In this document: in pieces, positions 9,899 through 17,802 of the stretch
Numbering within the stretch: the stretch's first letter is position 1
Layout: every line of letters begins with the position of its first letter
NCBI RefSeq assembly: GCF_037024155.1
Contig: NZ_JAYKTS010000004.1
Location: 155,897 to 219,896 of the forward strand
Length of the DNA: 64,000 nt
Direction: 5' to 3'
From: Bacillus sp. 2205SS5-2
Lineage (GTDB): Bacteria > Bacillota > Bacilli > Bacillales > Bacillaceae_K
Notes under the pieces: model-generated
Told to the model about the DNA's origin: nothing
Databases searched by the model: none
Seen by the model: only the letters and a program-made list of their open reading frames with translations
Made by a program: the position numbers and the translations under genes

Positions 9899-10126
9899 TT
9901 ACTCCCCATCTCTATAAAAAAGGATCAGTCGATCAAGAAACGACAATTCCTTTTGACCGACCGGCTGAAACACCTTTACAGCTGCACCTTCTGGTTGATC
10001 GTATCGATGATAATTTTCATATTCTTCATTTATCCACATCATACCATAGTAAAACAGGACCGTGGACCCTGTGAACAGAATAAACACCTTCGCCATTTGC
10101 CAGACGATACTCGTTAATGATTTCAT
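9899..10126 (-). CDS. yqzK: YqzK-family small membrane protein
   Basis: 75 residues with one transmembrane segment (about 10-28) and a polar C-terminal tail rich in acidic and aromatic residues (NEEYENYHRYDQPEG). It resembles the YqzK/DUF4227 family found between fur and xerD in Bacillus. It ends 6 bases before xerD and probably shares its transcript. Function unknown. Confidence 0.8.
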   Translation of the reverse strand: MKSLTSIVWQMAKVFILFTGSTVLFYYGMMWINEEYENYHRYDQPEGAAVKVFQPVGQKELSFLDRLILFYRDGE

Positions 10127-10256
10127 TTTGCCCCTCCCCTTCTACTTCCTATTAATACAAGCTATGACGATTCCAAAGGATTTTATACCTAGAATGCTGA
10201 AAAAGAGGGAAGCTCCGGAAGAAGGACAAAATCTGAAGTTAAATAATGGACAAATG

Positions 10257-10287
10257 AAAAAGGCAAGAGAGTAACCCTCTAGCCTTA
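10257..10287 (-). terminator. Rho-independent terminator after fur
   Basis: Minus-strand arms AAGGCTAGAG and CTCTTGCCTT with a six-base loop followed by T-rich sequence, 70 bases after the fur stop. Confidence 0.75.
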
Positions 10288-10356
10288 AAGGTAAATTTAT
10301 TCCAAATGAAGGAATTCTAATACCATCTCGATTTTGGAATATCCACTTAATTCATT

Positions 10357-10815
10357 TTACTCATTTTCTTCTTCGTCTCGTTTATGACATCGATGGCAAA
10401 TGCCATGGAAGGTTAAACGATGATCTTTAATTTTAAAGTTCCAATCTCTTTCCACGATTGTTTCGACATCTTCTAACAGGTCCTCTTGAATTTCATCTAC
10501 AGAACCACATTCGATACAAACTAAATGATGATGAAAATGAGCGGCACCTTCTTGTCTTAAATCATATCGAGATACGCCGTCTCCAAAGTTAATCTTATCT
10601 ACAACTTTCAATTCGGTTAATAATTCCAGGGTGCGATACACCGTTGCTAATCCGATTTCAGGAGATTTCTCTTTAACGAGGAGGTATACATCTTCTGCAC
10701 TTAGATGATCTTCTTCATTTTCAAGAAGGACTCTCACCGTTGCTTCTCGCTGTGGAGTAAGCTTATAGCTGGCAGAATGTAGCTGTTTTTTGATTCGATC
10801 TATGCGGCTTTCCAT
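10357..10815 (-). CDS. fur: Ferric uptake regulator Fur
   Basis: 152 residues from ATG 10815, preceded by GGGAGGAG. The first 30 residues (ESRIDRIKKQLHSASYKLTP) are almost those of B. subtilis Fur. Winged-helix DNA-binding domain with LATVYRTLELL; metal sites AHFHHHLVC, CIEC and CHRC. An upstream in-frame codon at 10845 lies before the ribosome binding site and is rejected. Fe(II)-Fur represses iron-uptake genes such as the transporter at 28.9-32.9 kb. A PerR-type box lies upstream. Confidence 0.96.
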   Translation of the reverse strand: MESRIDRIKKQLHSASYKLTPQREATVRVLLENEEDHLSAEDVYLLVKEKSPEIGLATVYRTLELLTELKVVDKINFGDGVSRYDLRQEGAAHFHHHLVCIECGSVDEIQEDLLEDVETIVERDWNFKIKDHRLTFHGICHRCHKRDEEENE

Positions 10816-10875
10816 ATACTTCTCCTCCCTCGTCACTGTCTTCATTATTATATCAAAAAGGGAGAAAGAAGCAAA

Positions 10876-10890
10876 ATAAAATAATTATAA
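10876..10890. promoter_or_regulatory. PerR/Fur-type box upstream of fur
   Basis: The minus strand reads TTATAATTATTTTAT, 13 of 15 matches to the PerR box TTATAATNATTATAA. PerR control of fur is known in B. subtilis. The surroundings are very AT-rich, so chance matching is possible. Confidence 0.4.
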
Positions 10891-10924
10891 TTAATATTTT
10901 ATCTTCAATATCTTTTAATAATAA

Positions 10925-11575
10925 TTATAATTTGATAGATGATATTACACTCTTCATTAAGGATGGTGATAAATATGCTTCGATACTAGCAGCGACAGAA
11001 ATAACCGCGATGGCAAGGACAAATGCGACTATATACTTTGAAAACATTGGAATGATATGGATATTTGCAGCCTGACGCGTAAATAATTTCCGAATGAGCT
11101 GGAGAGATACCCCAACAGACATAGCCGCGATAAAGATGAACACAGGGATGATGAGTAAGTTTTGAGGAAAGACCGATACGAATGAGAGCATAAATCCTTG
11201 CCATTCCATTTGATTTACTAGAAATCCAATTGAGAAGCCAATCACCATCCCTTTCATGAATAAGAATACAAAGATGAGGGGAAGACCAATGATAGAAATA
11301 CCCAACACCCACAATAACCCGATATATTTAAAGTTATGGAAAAAACTTTGTCGAAATAAATCTTCTGACGCAGCTACTTTTCCATCTTCAACTTGTCCGA
11401 AAAATTGGGTAAGGTAAAAATAGAGCTCTTCTTTTTGTGTAAATGAAAGAGAATTGACAACGATTGCACCAAAAATCACACCCATCATAAAAAGAGTGAT
11501 GATAAAAAAATAGATTGAGGAGTAAGCTTGGAAATGAATCATTATTGGATTGTTGGCTGAGATTCGCTTGTACAT
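10925..11575 (-). CDS. spoIIM: Stage II sporulation protein M
   Basis: 216 residues, about five membrane segments (roughly 18-42, 83-105, 107-125, 130-155 and 178-200), the layout of SpoIIM. The protein is part of the DMP complex (SpoIID, M, P) that drives septal peptidoglycan remodelling during engulfment. GGAGG ribosome binding site upstream of ATG 11575. Its position next to fur and the yqk genes matches B. subtilis. Confidence 0.93.
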   Translation of the reverse strand: MYKRISANNPIMIHFQAYSSIYFFIITLFMMGVIFGAIVVNSLSFTQKEELYFYLTQFFGQVEDGKVAASEDLFRQSFFHNFKYIGLLWVLGISIIGLPLIFVFLFMKGMVIGFSIGFLVNQMEWQGFMLSFVSVFPQNLLIIPVFIFIAAMSVGVSLQLIRKLFTRQAANIHIIPMFSKYIVAFVLAIAVISVAASIEAYLSPSLMKSVISSIKL

Positions 11576-11726
11576 AAGAGTTCCTCCTTTTGATCAATTA
11601 CTAGATTATATGAAAAAGAAGACATATTATCACACTCGAACAAAATTTAGCATAGAAAATGGTTGATATTTCCTACCAATACTCGATATAATTCTATAAA
11701 AATAGAGTGAATAGGGGCTACTCCAA

Positions 11727-12314
11727 TTGAATCCAATCTTACTTGATTTTCCTAAAAAAATAGAAACAAACCGATTATATATTCGCCCCTGTTTACCAGG
11801 GGACGGTCCAATAGTTCATAACGCTATCTCTCACTCCATTTCCGAACTAAAAGCTTGGATGCCGTGGGCACAACATGAACAAACGCTTGATCAAGTTGAG
11901 GGAAATGTAAGAGACTCTTATAGCATGTTTATCAAGCGAGAAGACATGCGACTTCATATTTTCCGCAAAGAAGATGATGTATTCATTGGTTCAACAGGTT
12001 TTCACCGCTGTAATTGGGATGTGCCAAGACTCGAAATTGGCTATTGGATCGACACGAGATATAGTGGGAATGGATATATGAGTGAAGCTGTCCAGGAACT
12101 CACGCTTTTTGCATTTGATTTCTTTGCTGCCAAACGCGTTGAAATTCGTTGTGATGAAAAAAATATCGCTTCTCGAAAAATCCCCGAACGATTAGGATTT
12201 GAATTAGAAGGTATTCTACGCTGCGATTCTGTTAGCATTGAGGACAAAAATGAACCTAGAAATACATGCGTGTTTTCATTGCTTTCTTCTGAAAAAAAGA
12301 AACTATTATTGTAA
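11727..12314 (+). CDS. GNAT N-acetyltransferase, RimJ/RimL type
   Basis: 195 residues. N-terminal ETNRLYIRPCLPGDG is typical of ribosomal-protein-acetyltransferase-like enzymes, followed by motif A (LEIGYWIDTRYSGNGYMSEAV) and KIPERLGFELEGILR. It would transfer acetyl from acetyl-CoA to an N-terminal amine or small substrate; the substrate is unknown. The start is TTG at 11727 after AGGGG. Single gene, followed by a terminator. Confidence 0.8.
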   Translation: MNPILLDFPKKIETNRLYIRPCLPGDGPIVHNAISHSISELKAWMPWAQHEQTLDQVEGNVRDSYSMFIKREDMRLHIFRKEDDVFIGSTGFHRCNWDVPRLEIGYWIDTRYSGNGYMSEAVQELTLFAFDFFAAKRVEIRCDEKNIASRKIPERLGFELEGILRCDSVSIEDKNEPRNTCVFSLLSSEKKKLLL

Positions 12315-12335
12315 TCCTAATTACGAAAGAAACGA

Positions 12336-12402
12336 AAAGCTAGTGAATTCCTTCCCTCACTCCCCTTCTGGAGTTAAAAAGTTATTTCACTAGCTTTTTT
12401 AT
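12336..12402 (+). terminator. Rho-independent terminator
   Basis: Arms AAAGCTAGTGAA and TTCACTAGCTTT enclose a long loop and are followed by a T-run. It ends the acetyltransferase transcript. Confidence 0.7.
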
Positions 12403-12405
12403 TTT

Positions 12406-12560
12406 TCACCGAAAAGGTAAATCTACAAGCTTGTTGAATGGACCAATAACATCTTTACTTTTGTCACCGGGGAATTCGAACCATTTTTGTCGTTCAGTGG
12501 GTTAAGATAGGCATAATTCCCACTGATTTATTCAACTCTATTCATTGGGACAAAACCTAC
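12406..12560 (-). pseudogene. Possible protein remnant with frameshift
   Basis: Minus-strand translation gives a protein-like stretch ending QKWFEFPGDKSKDVIGPFNK..VDLPFR and a stop (12406-12408). Upstream it continues plausibly only in another frame (ISGNYAYLNP). I do not recognise the family. It could be the decayed C-terminus of a lost gene or chance. Confidence 0.3.
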
Positions 12561-12574
12561 ATCGAGATAACTTT

Positions 12575-13129
12575 TCATCCCTCCTTTAAAGCCTGTTGCA
12601 ACTGCAGATATTGAACCGCATACACCGTTTTAGCGTCGAAAATCCGCTGACTTTTTATCCATTCTTGCCCTTCCTCTATCGACACTTCCACAAGTTCAAC
12701 GAATTCATCCTCGTCTGTTCCTTTGCTATTTTCAATCACAAACAAATCTTCTGCTATGTACAAATGTACGAGCTCGTCTGCAAAGCCCGGTGACGTATAA
12801 AAACTTATTAAATGTCTCATGTTCCGGCAACCGTATCCTGTCTCTTCCTCTAACTCTCTTTCTGCCGTTACCTTTGGTTCTTCTCCAGGCTCCAACTTCC
12901 CAGCTGGAATTTCAAGAAGAGTGCGTTCTAGCGCTTTTCTGTATTGTTCAACCATAATAATATTTCCGTTTTCTTTCACCGCTATGACGGCCACTGCTCC
13001 AGGGTGATTAATAATTTCACGCTTCGATGTTTTCCCGTTTGGTAATTGAACATCCTCTACCTTTAATGAAATAATTTTACCTTCGAATAAGGTTTCCGAT
13101 GTAATCGTTTTTTCTTCAAATTTCTTCAT
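12575..13129 (-). CDS. nudF: ADP-ribose pyrophosphatase NudF
   Basis: 184 residues. The Nudix box is complete: G-x5-E-x7-REL-x-EE-x-G within PAGKLEPGEEP..AERELEEETGY. The N-terminal KKFEEKTITSETLFEGKII is typical of NudF/YqkG. It hydrolyses ADP-ribose to AMP and ribose 5-phosphate. Divergent from mciZ, the same arrangement as in B. subtilis. Confidence 0.93.
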   Translation of the reverse strand: MKKFEEKTITSETLFEGKIISLKVEDVQLPNGKTSKREIINHPGAVAVIAVKENGNIIMVEQYRKALERTLLEIPAGKLEPGEEPKVTAERELEEETGYGCRNMRHLISFYTSPGFADELVHLYIAEDLFVIENSKGTDEDEFVELVEVSIEEGQEWIKSQRIFDAKTVYAVQYLQLQQALKEG

Positions 13130-13165
13130 CCTAATTTCCTCCTAGTTCTATGAAGCCTATTTTTT

Positions 13166-13173
13166 CATACATT
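13166..13173 (+). promoter_or_regulatory. Candidate sigma-E -10 element of mciZ
   Basis: CATACATT fits the sigma-E -10 consensus CATACANT and lies 16 bases before the GGAGG of mciZ. The -35 region is not convincing. mciZ is a sigma-E-dependent gene in B. subtilis. Confidence 0.45.
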
Positions 13174-13201
13174 TTACCATACTCTCTTGGAGGTGAAGCA
13201 A

Positions 13202-13333
13202 CTGAAGGTTTATGTGCATAGAAACGGAATTCTATTTTCAGGAAAAGCTTGGGAGATTCGTGCAGCTCTCGAAAAATACCGCAACACATACCACTATGTA
13301 AAAGAATGGGTTGACGACATCCATCCGAAATAG
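13202..13333 (+). CDS. mciZ: MciZ, mother-cell inhibitor of FtsZ
   Basis: A 43-residue gene. The core GKAWEIRAALEKYRNTYHYV aligns with B. subtilis MciZ (40 residues; GKAWEIRAKLKEYGRTFQYV). If CTG 13202 is the start, the residue count before GKAWEIR is exactly that of the B. subtilis protein, and GGAGGTG lies six bases upstream. A GTG at 13193 overlaps the ribosome binding site. MciZ blocks Z-ring formation in the mother cell during sporulation. It sits between nudF and yqkF, as in B. subtilis. Confidence 0.88.
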   Translation: MKVYVHRNGILFSGKAWEIRAALEKYRNTYHYVKEWVDDIHPK

Positions 13334-13407
13334 AACCAACTATTTGTTTGTTCACTCTATTTTTCGTTAAGATAGTAAAGAGATGGCAAACGGAAGGATG
13401 GGATACG

Positions 13408-14331
13408 ATGGAAAAACGTCAGCTTGGCCGATCTAGTTTATCTGTCAGCAAAATGGGACTTGGTTGCATGTCTCTTGGGACCAACGAAGAAAAAGCTAAA
13501 ACGATTATTGAAGCCGCTCTAGAACAAGGAATTACTTATTTTGATACTGCCGACTTATATGACTTTGGTGTAAATGAAAAAATCGTTGGTCGGGCACTTC
13601 ATTCTGTTCGCGAGGAAGTGATTATTGCCACAAAAGTAGGAAATCGCTGGAAAGATGACCATTCTTCCTGGCAATGGGATCCTTCTAAAGCCTATATAAA
13701 AGAAGGCGTGAAAAATAGTTTAACTCGCTTAAATACGGACTATATTGATTTGTATCAATTACACGGGGGAACCATGGATGACCCACTTGAAGAAACCATT
13801 GAAGCGTTTGAAGAATTAAAACAAGAAGGATTTATCCGTTCGTACGGGATCTCCTCAATTCGATCCAATGTAATTGAAGAATTTGTAAAAAAATCCTCCA
13901 TTGATACGGTGATGATGCAATATAATTTATTAGATCGCCGACCGGAGGAAATTTTTCCGTTTCTTCAAGAGCAAGGCATTAGTGTCGTAACTCGTGGACC
14001 ATTAGCTAAAGGAATACTAAGTGAAGCGATGCTACAAAAAGCCTCTCAAAAAATAAAAAAAGAAGGCTATTTGGACTATTCTTACCTGGAATTACAAGAG
14101 CTTTTAGCTTCCATAAACGAGAGATTTACCTCTCATCATTCAATGACAGAACTGAGTCTTCAATTCAATTTAGCTCAAGGAGCAGTCAGTGCGGTTATAC
14201 CAGGGGCTAGTTCAGTAGATCAATTGAAGAGCAATATAGCCGCCGCAAATGGTTCAAACCTATCTACAGAGGAAGGACAGCTTTTAAGAGAAATGACCAA
14301 AATCTCTTTCTACGACCAACATCGAGACTAG
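13408..14331 (+). CDS. yqkF: Aldo/keto reductase YqkF
   Basis: 307 residues from ATG 13408 (GGAAGG upstream); begins MEKRQLGRSSLSVSKMGLGCM. The AKR motifs are present: YFDTADLYDFG with the catalytic Asp and Tyr, IIATKVGNRW with the Lys, and YQLHGG with the His. A C-terminal NADPH-binding stretch VIPGASSVDQL follows. Oxidoreductase with unknown natural substrate. Synteny (nudF-mciZ-yqkF) supports the name. A start at 13348 would overlap the region before the ribosome binding site. Confidence 0.88.
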   Translation: MEKRQLGRSSLSVSKMGLGCMSLGTNEEKAKTIIEAALEQGITYFDTADLYDFGVNEKIVGRALHSVREEVIIATKVGNRWKDDHSSWQWDPSKAYIKEGVKNSLTRLNTDYIDLYQLHGGTMDDPLEETIEAFEELKQEGFIRSYGISSIRSNVIEEFVKKSSIDTVMMQYNLLDRRPEEIFPFLQEQGISVVTRGPLAKGILSEAMLQKASQKIKKEGYLDYSYLELQELLASINERFTSHHSMTELSLQFNLAQGAVSAVIPGASSVDQLKSNIAAANGSNLSTEEGQLLREMTKISFYDQHRD

Positions 14332-14459
14332 AAGTATCTCCTCCTAATTATAATTCTCATCCTGATTATTAGAGACTTCACAATAGTCTCAAGAAGTAGT
14401 GGGGCGGGTAATTAAACGCCATGTGCCGGAAGATGATTCACGAATCTCACAATAATTAC

Positions 14460-14488
14460 TTTACTTCACTAAACAATCATTGTAGAAT
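14460..14488 (+). promoter_or_regulatory. Candidate promoter of the serine T-box transcript
   Basis: TTTACT, 17 bases, TAGAAT (with an upstream TG). It lies about 30 bases before the T-box stem I. Confidence 0.4.
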
Positions 14489-14514
14489 AGTCTGTATATT
14501 CAAAATAAACAAAA

Positions 14515-14755
14515 AGTGATGATGAAGACGACATGAAAAAAGAAGCTAAAGAGAGTCGGTGGTTGCTGCGAACCGATGCCCATTCTTCATGCTCGAGCAC
14601 TTCTGAACTGACAGATTGAACATGAGTAGATCTGTCCGGTGAAAGCCGTTATGACATTTGAGGCTATGTATATCGTAGCGAACTAGGGTGGCACCACGTC
14701 TATTCACGTCCCTTATAACAAGACAACTATGTCTGTTATGAGGGGCGTTTTTGTT
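14515..14755 (+). promoter_or_regulatory. T-box riboswitch, serine (AGC specifier)
   Basis: Stem I carries GAAG (14524-14527) paired with CTTC (14600-14603) and CATGAA (14532-14537) paired with TTCATG (14586-14591). Between them the 3' loop strand reads CTCGAGCA, placing the specifier AGC at 14596-14598 followed by the conserved purine. The apical GGTTGCTGCGAACC element is present. The T-box sequence AGGGTGGCACCACG is at 14685-14698, and the terminator CCCTTATAACAAGACA / TGTCTGTTATGAGGGG with T-run ends near 14753. Uncharged tRNA-Ser would favour antitermination and expression of the two genes downstream. Confidence 0.9.
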
Positions 14756-14948
14756 TTCATAGAGGCTATTCTCATGTACATTGTTGCTACTTATATTTTT
14801 ATAATCGATGGCATCCTCATTTTTAGCATTGATTTCGTTCATAAACAGAAGGAAAGATAACCCTACGCTTTCGTTTTAACAGGAAATCTACTGGTTCAGA
14901 AACAGCCTATAAAAATCACATTTCCTATCTGAAAGGATGATAGCTTTT

Positions 14949-16106
14949 ATGTTGATCAAGCAAAAATACCTGTTCACACCTGGCCCTACGCCCGTTCCAG
15001 AACGAGTCAAACAAGCGATGAATCAACCAATGATTGGCCATCGAACCCAGGAATTCCCGCTTTTATTAGATGACGTTTCCCATAAACTGATGCCGATATT
15101 CGGATCAGCTAATCCCATTATGGTCCTATCTGGAAGCGGAACAGCAGCTTTAGAAACAGCGGTCGCTAATGTGGTCGAAGAAGGAGATCCTGTCGTCGTG
15201 ATTGTCGCAGGTGCCTTTGGTGACCGCTTTGCGAAAATCTGTGAAGCCTACGGAGCAGATATTTATGTTCTAGAAATCGCTTGGGGAACTGCATGTACCT
15301 CTGAGCAGCTTCACTCGTTTTTGAAAAAAATAAATATTCGACCTAAAGCCGTGATCGTGACTTATTGCGAAACTTCAACCGGAGTCCTCCATCCCGTTCA
15401 TGAACTAGGAATAGTAGTGAAACAGGAAACCGATGCCCTTTTTATCGTTGATGGTGTCAGTTGTATCGGTGCCGTTCCTGTCGATATGAAAAGCTGGAAT
15501 ATCGATATTCTTGTGTCAGGATCACAAAAAGCGTTGATGTTGCCGCCGGGCTTAGCTTTTATCGCTAGCAACGATAAAGCGAAAGAGGTATTTAAGAAAT
15601 GCCGTTCAAAACGTTTTTACCTGGATCTAAACCGTTATTCCTCTTCCTTTGACAACGAAAGCTCTACTCCTTTTACTCCTGCCATATCTTTGATCTACGG
15701 CCTTCAAGAAGTATGCCATATAATAGAAGAAGAGGGGGTCGAACAAGTCATTAGTCGTCATCAATTATTGAAGACAATGATACGTACCGGATTGGAGGCT
15801 CTTGAAATACATCTATTAACCTCTAATTCTGATGCTTCCCCAACTGTCACGGCGATTAAAACTAGTGATTACACCAGTAAAAAAATTAAAAATTGGTTGC
15901 AAGAAAATTACGGTATTTCTATCGCTGGAGGACAAGGTAAATTTAAAGGGGACATTATCCGAATCGGTCATATGGGGTATTGTACTCCCTTTGATGTATT
16001 AAGGTTGTTAAACGCTATGGAAATGACAGTTCATCAGCTTGAAGGAAAACCGGTTCTTGGTGTTGCGACGACTAAAGCACAGGAGGCATGGATCACTCAT
16101 GTATAA
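14949..16106 (+). CDS. Class V aminotransferase, probable phosphoserine aminotransferase
   Basis: 385 residues of the alanine-glyoxylate/serine-pyruvate aminotransferase type. It begins with YLFTPGPTPVPERV; the PLP-binding Asp168 is in LFIVDGVSCIG and the Schiff-base Lys194 in SGSQKALMLPPG. The start at 14949 has GAAAGGA at good spacing. It lies behind a serine T-box and overlaps serA by 8 bases, so it most likely makes 3-phosphoserine from 3-phosphohydroxypyruvate, replacing a SerC. This role is inference; family members also act on glyoxylate or ureidoglycine. Confidence 0.85.
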   Translation: MLIKQKYLFTPGPTPVPERVKQAMNQPMIGHRTQEFPLLLDDVSHKLMPIFGSANPIMVLSGSGTAALETAVANVVEEGDPVVVIVAGAFGDRFAKICEAYGADIYVLEIAWGTACTSEQLHSFLKKINIRPKAVIVTYCETSTGVLHPVHELGIVVKQETDALFIVDGVSCIGAVPVDMKSWNIDILVSGSQKALMLPPGLAFIASNDKAKEVFKKCRSKRFYLDLNRYSSSFDNESSTPFTPAISLIYGLQEVCHIIEEEGVEQVISRHQLLKTMIRTGLEALEIHLLTSNSDASPTVTAIKTSDYTSKKIKNWLQENYGISIAGGQGKFKGDIIRIGHMGYCTPFDVLRLLNAMEMTVHQLEGKPVLGVATTKAQEAWITHV

Positions 16107-17685
16107 AGTTTTAGTTACCGATAGTATCAGCGACACTGGACTGGCTTACTTGATTCAGCATCCAAATTTCACGGTCGATAAACAGCCCACTCTGCCCTTC
16201 GAAGAATTGTGTGAAATTATCGGAGAGTATGACGCCTTAATTGTTCGCAGTCAAACAAAGGTCACCGAACAGCTGTTGCATTATGCAACTAATCTACAGG
16301 TCATTGCCCGTGCAGGTGTTGGCGTGGACAATATTGATGTCAAAACTGCTACTAGAAAAGGAATGGTCGTGATCAACGCACCAGGAGCAAACACGATTGC
16401 CGCCACGGAGCACACACTGGCCATGCTGTTAGCACTCGCGAGAAACATCCCCCAGGCGCATCAACAAACCACCACCGGTGAATGGAACCGCGGCGCTTTT
16501 CAAGGGGTGGAATTGTATCGGAAAACGCTTGGTGTAATTGGAATGGGCAAAATCGGTACAGAAGTTGCTAAGCGGGCGAAAAGTTTTGGCATGAACCTAC
16601 TCGGGTATGATCCTTATTTTACCGAAGAAAGAGGGCAAAAGCTTGGCATTCAAAAGGCCTCACTCGATGAAATCGCCGCTGAATCTGATTTCATCACCAT
16701 CCATACTCCCTTAACCAATGCTACCAAATTTCTGATCAATGATGATTATTTGAGAAAATCAAAACCCGGGGTTCGCATTGTTAATTGCGCTAGAGGTGGC
16801 ATTATAGATGAAGGAGCATTAGTGAGAGCCATTTCTGCTGGTAAAGTGGCTGGTGCAGCTTTGGATGTCTATCAAACCGAGCCTCCGACAAATGTTAGTC
16901 TCTTTCACCACCCACACATCATCATGACTCCTCACCTCGGAGCTTCAACGATTGAAGCGCAAGAAAAAGTTGCCCAAGAGGTTAGCACAGAAATCATTGA
17001 TATTTTACAGTCAAAGATCATTCGCAACGCTATTAATATGCCGCAAATATCAGGTGAGACACAACGAAAAATGGCGCCCTACTTGAAACTTGGGGAGCAA
17101 GTTGGTCAACTGGCTGTTCAATTATTAAATACCGCTCCAGATCGAATTGACATTGCTTATTATGGCGATCTCCTTGAAGAAGATACCGATTTGTTAACTA
17201 GATCCATGGTGAAAGGCTTGCTCTCCCATCATTTGAGTGATTCTGTGAATTTGGTCAACGCCTTCCACCTCCTCAACGAACAAGGAGTCACCCATAATAT
17301 TCAGAAAAACACAGGAAATAACGGATTTGCAAATTTCATTCTCTTAACGCTTCAACATGGCTCAGAGAAGGCTGCCATTGGGGCGACGGTCTTAAATGGA
17401 TATGGCGGCCGGATTATGAAAATCAATCATTACCGAATCGATATTAAACCGGAAAACTATTTATTAGTAATACAACATCAGGACGTTCCCGGCATGGTTG
17501 GAAAGGTCGGCTCCATGCTAGGCATGCACAAGATTAATATTGGTACGATGCAAGTTGGTCGAGCTGATATTGGTGGAGAAGCCATTATGGTTCTGACACT
17601 AGATAAAAAGATTGGTAGTGAAATATTGGCATTACTGAAAGAAATAGATGGACTTGAAGGGGCGCAACTACTTGAACTGACTTAA
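16099..17685 (+). CDS. serA: D-3-phosphoglycerate dehydrogenase
   Basis: 528 residues, the long form with three domains. Substrate/nucleotide-binding part: GAGVDNID-like ARAGVGVDNID, the NAD motif GMGKIGTEVAKRA, NCARGGIIDEGAL, and the catalytic His in TPHLGAS. An intervening ASB domain and a C-terminal ACT domain (LVIQHQDVPGMVGKVGSML) follow, usually linked to serine control. Catalyses the first step of serine synthesis. The start ATG overlaps the stop of the aminotransferase; AGGAGG lies 12 bases upstream. Confidence 0.95.
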   Translation: MYKVLVTDSISDTGLAYLIQHPNFTVDKQPTLPFEELCEIIGEYDALIVRSQTKVTEQLLHYATNLQVIARAGVGVDNIDVKTATRKGMVVINAPGANTIAATEHTLAMLLALARNIPQAHQQTTTGEWNRGAFQGVELYRKTLGVIGMGKIGTEVAKRAKSFGMNLLGYDPYFTEERGQKLGIQKASLDEIAAESDFITIHTPLTNATKFLINDDYLRKSKPGVRIVNCARGGIIDEGALVRAISAGKVAGAALDVYQTEPPTNVSLFHHPHIIMTPHLGASTIEAQEKVAQEVSTEIIDILQSKIIRNAINMPQISGETQRKMAPYLKLGEQVGQLAVQLLNTAPDRIDIAYYGDLLEEDTDLLTRSMVKGLLSHHLSDSVNLVNAFHLLNEQGVTHNIQKNTGNNGFANFILLTLQHGSEKAAIGATVLNGYGGRIMKINHYRIDIKPENYLLVIQHQDVPGMVGKVGSMLGMHKINIGTMQVGRADIGGEAIMVLTLDKKIGSEILALLKEIDGLEGAQLLELT

Positions 17686-17719
17686 TCACCCACCTTCCAA
17701 AAAATGATTATTTTTTGCT

Positions 17720-17757
17720 ATCAAAAACCCACCGCTTGAAAGCGATGGGTTTTTGAT
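17720..17757 (+). terminator. Rho-independent terminator after serA
   Basis: Stem ATCAAAAACCCA...TGGGTTTTTGAT with inner CGCTT/AGCG pairing, 35 bases after the serA stop. The symmetry means it could also serve the minus-strand gene behind it. Confidence 0.85.
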
Positions 17758-17802
17758 ATTTAAATGAGATTGCGTAAAAATCCAAGCACACCATAGCCTT
17801 CC

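Noticed and set aside
9863..10274. Plus-strand frames opposite yqzK and xerD
   Set aside because: Antisense to well-supported genes, no ribosome binding sites.
14596..14606. TTC or TCT near the TGAAC of stem I as T-box specifier
   Set aside because: Stem pairing (GAAG/CTTC and CATGAA/TTCATG) places CTTC in a helix and AGC in the specifier loop, and the downstream serine genes agree.
14546..14842. 98-codon minus-strand open frame
   Set aside because: It is antisense to the T-box leader and has no ribosome binding site or protein resemblance.
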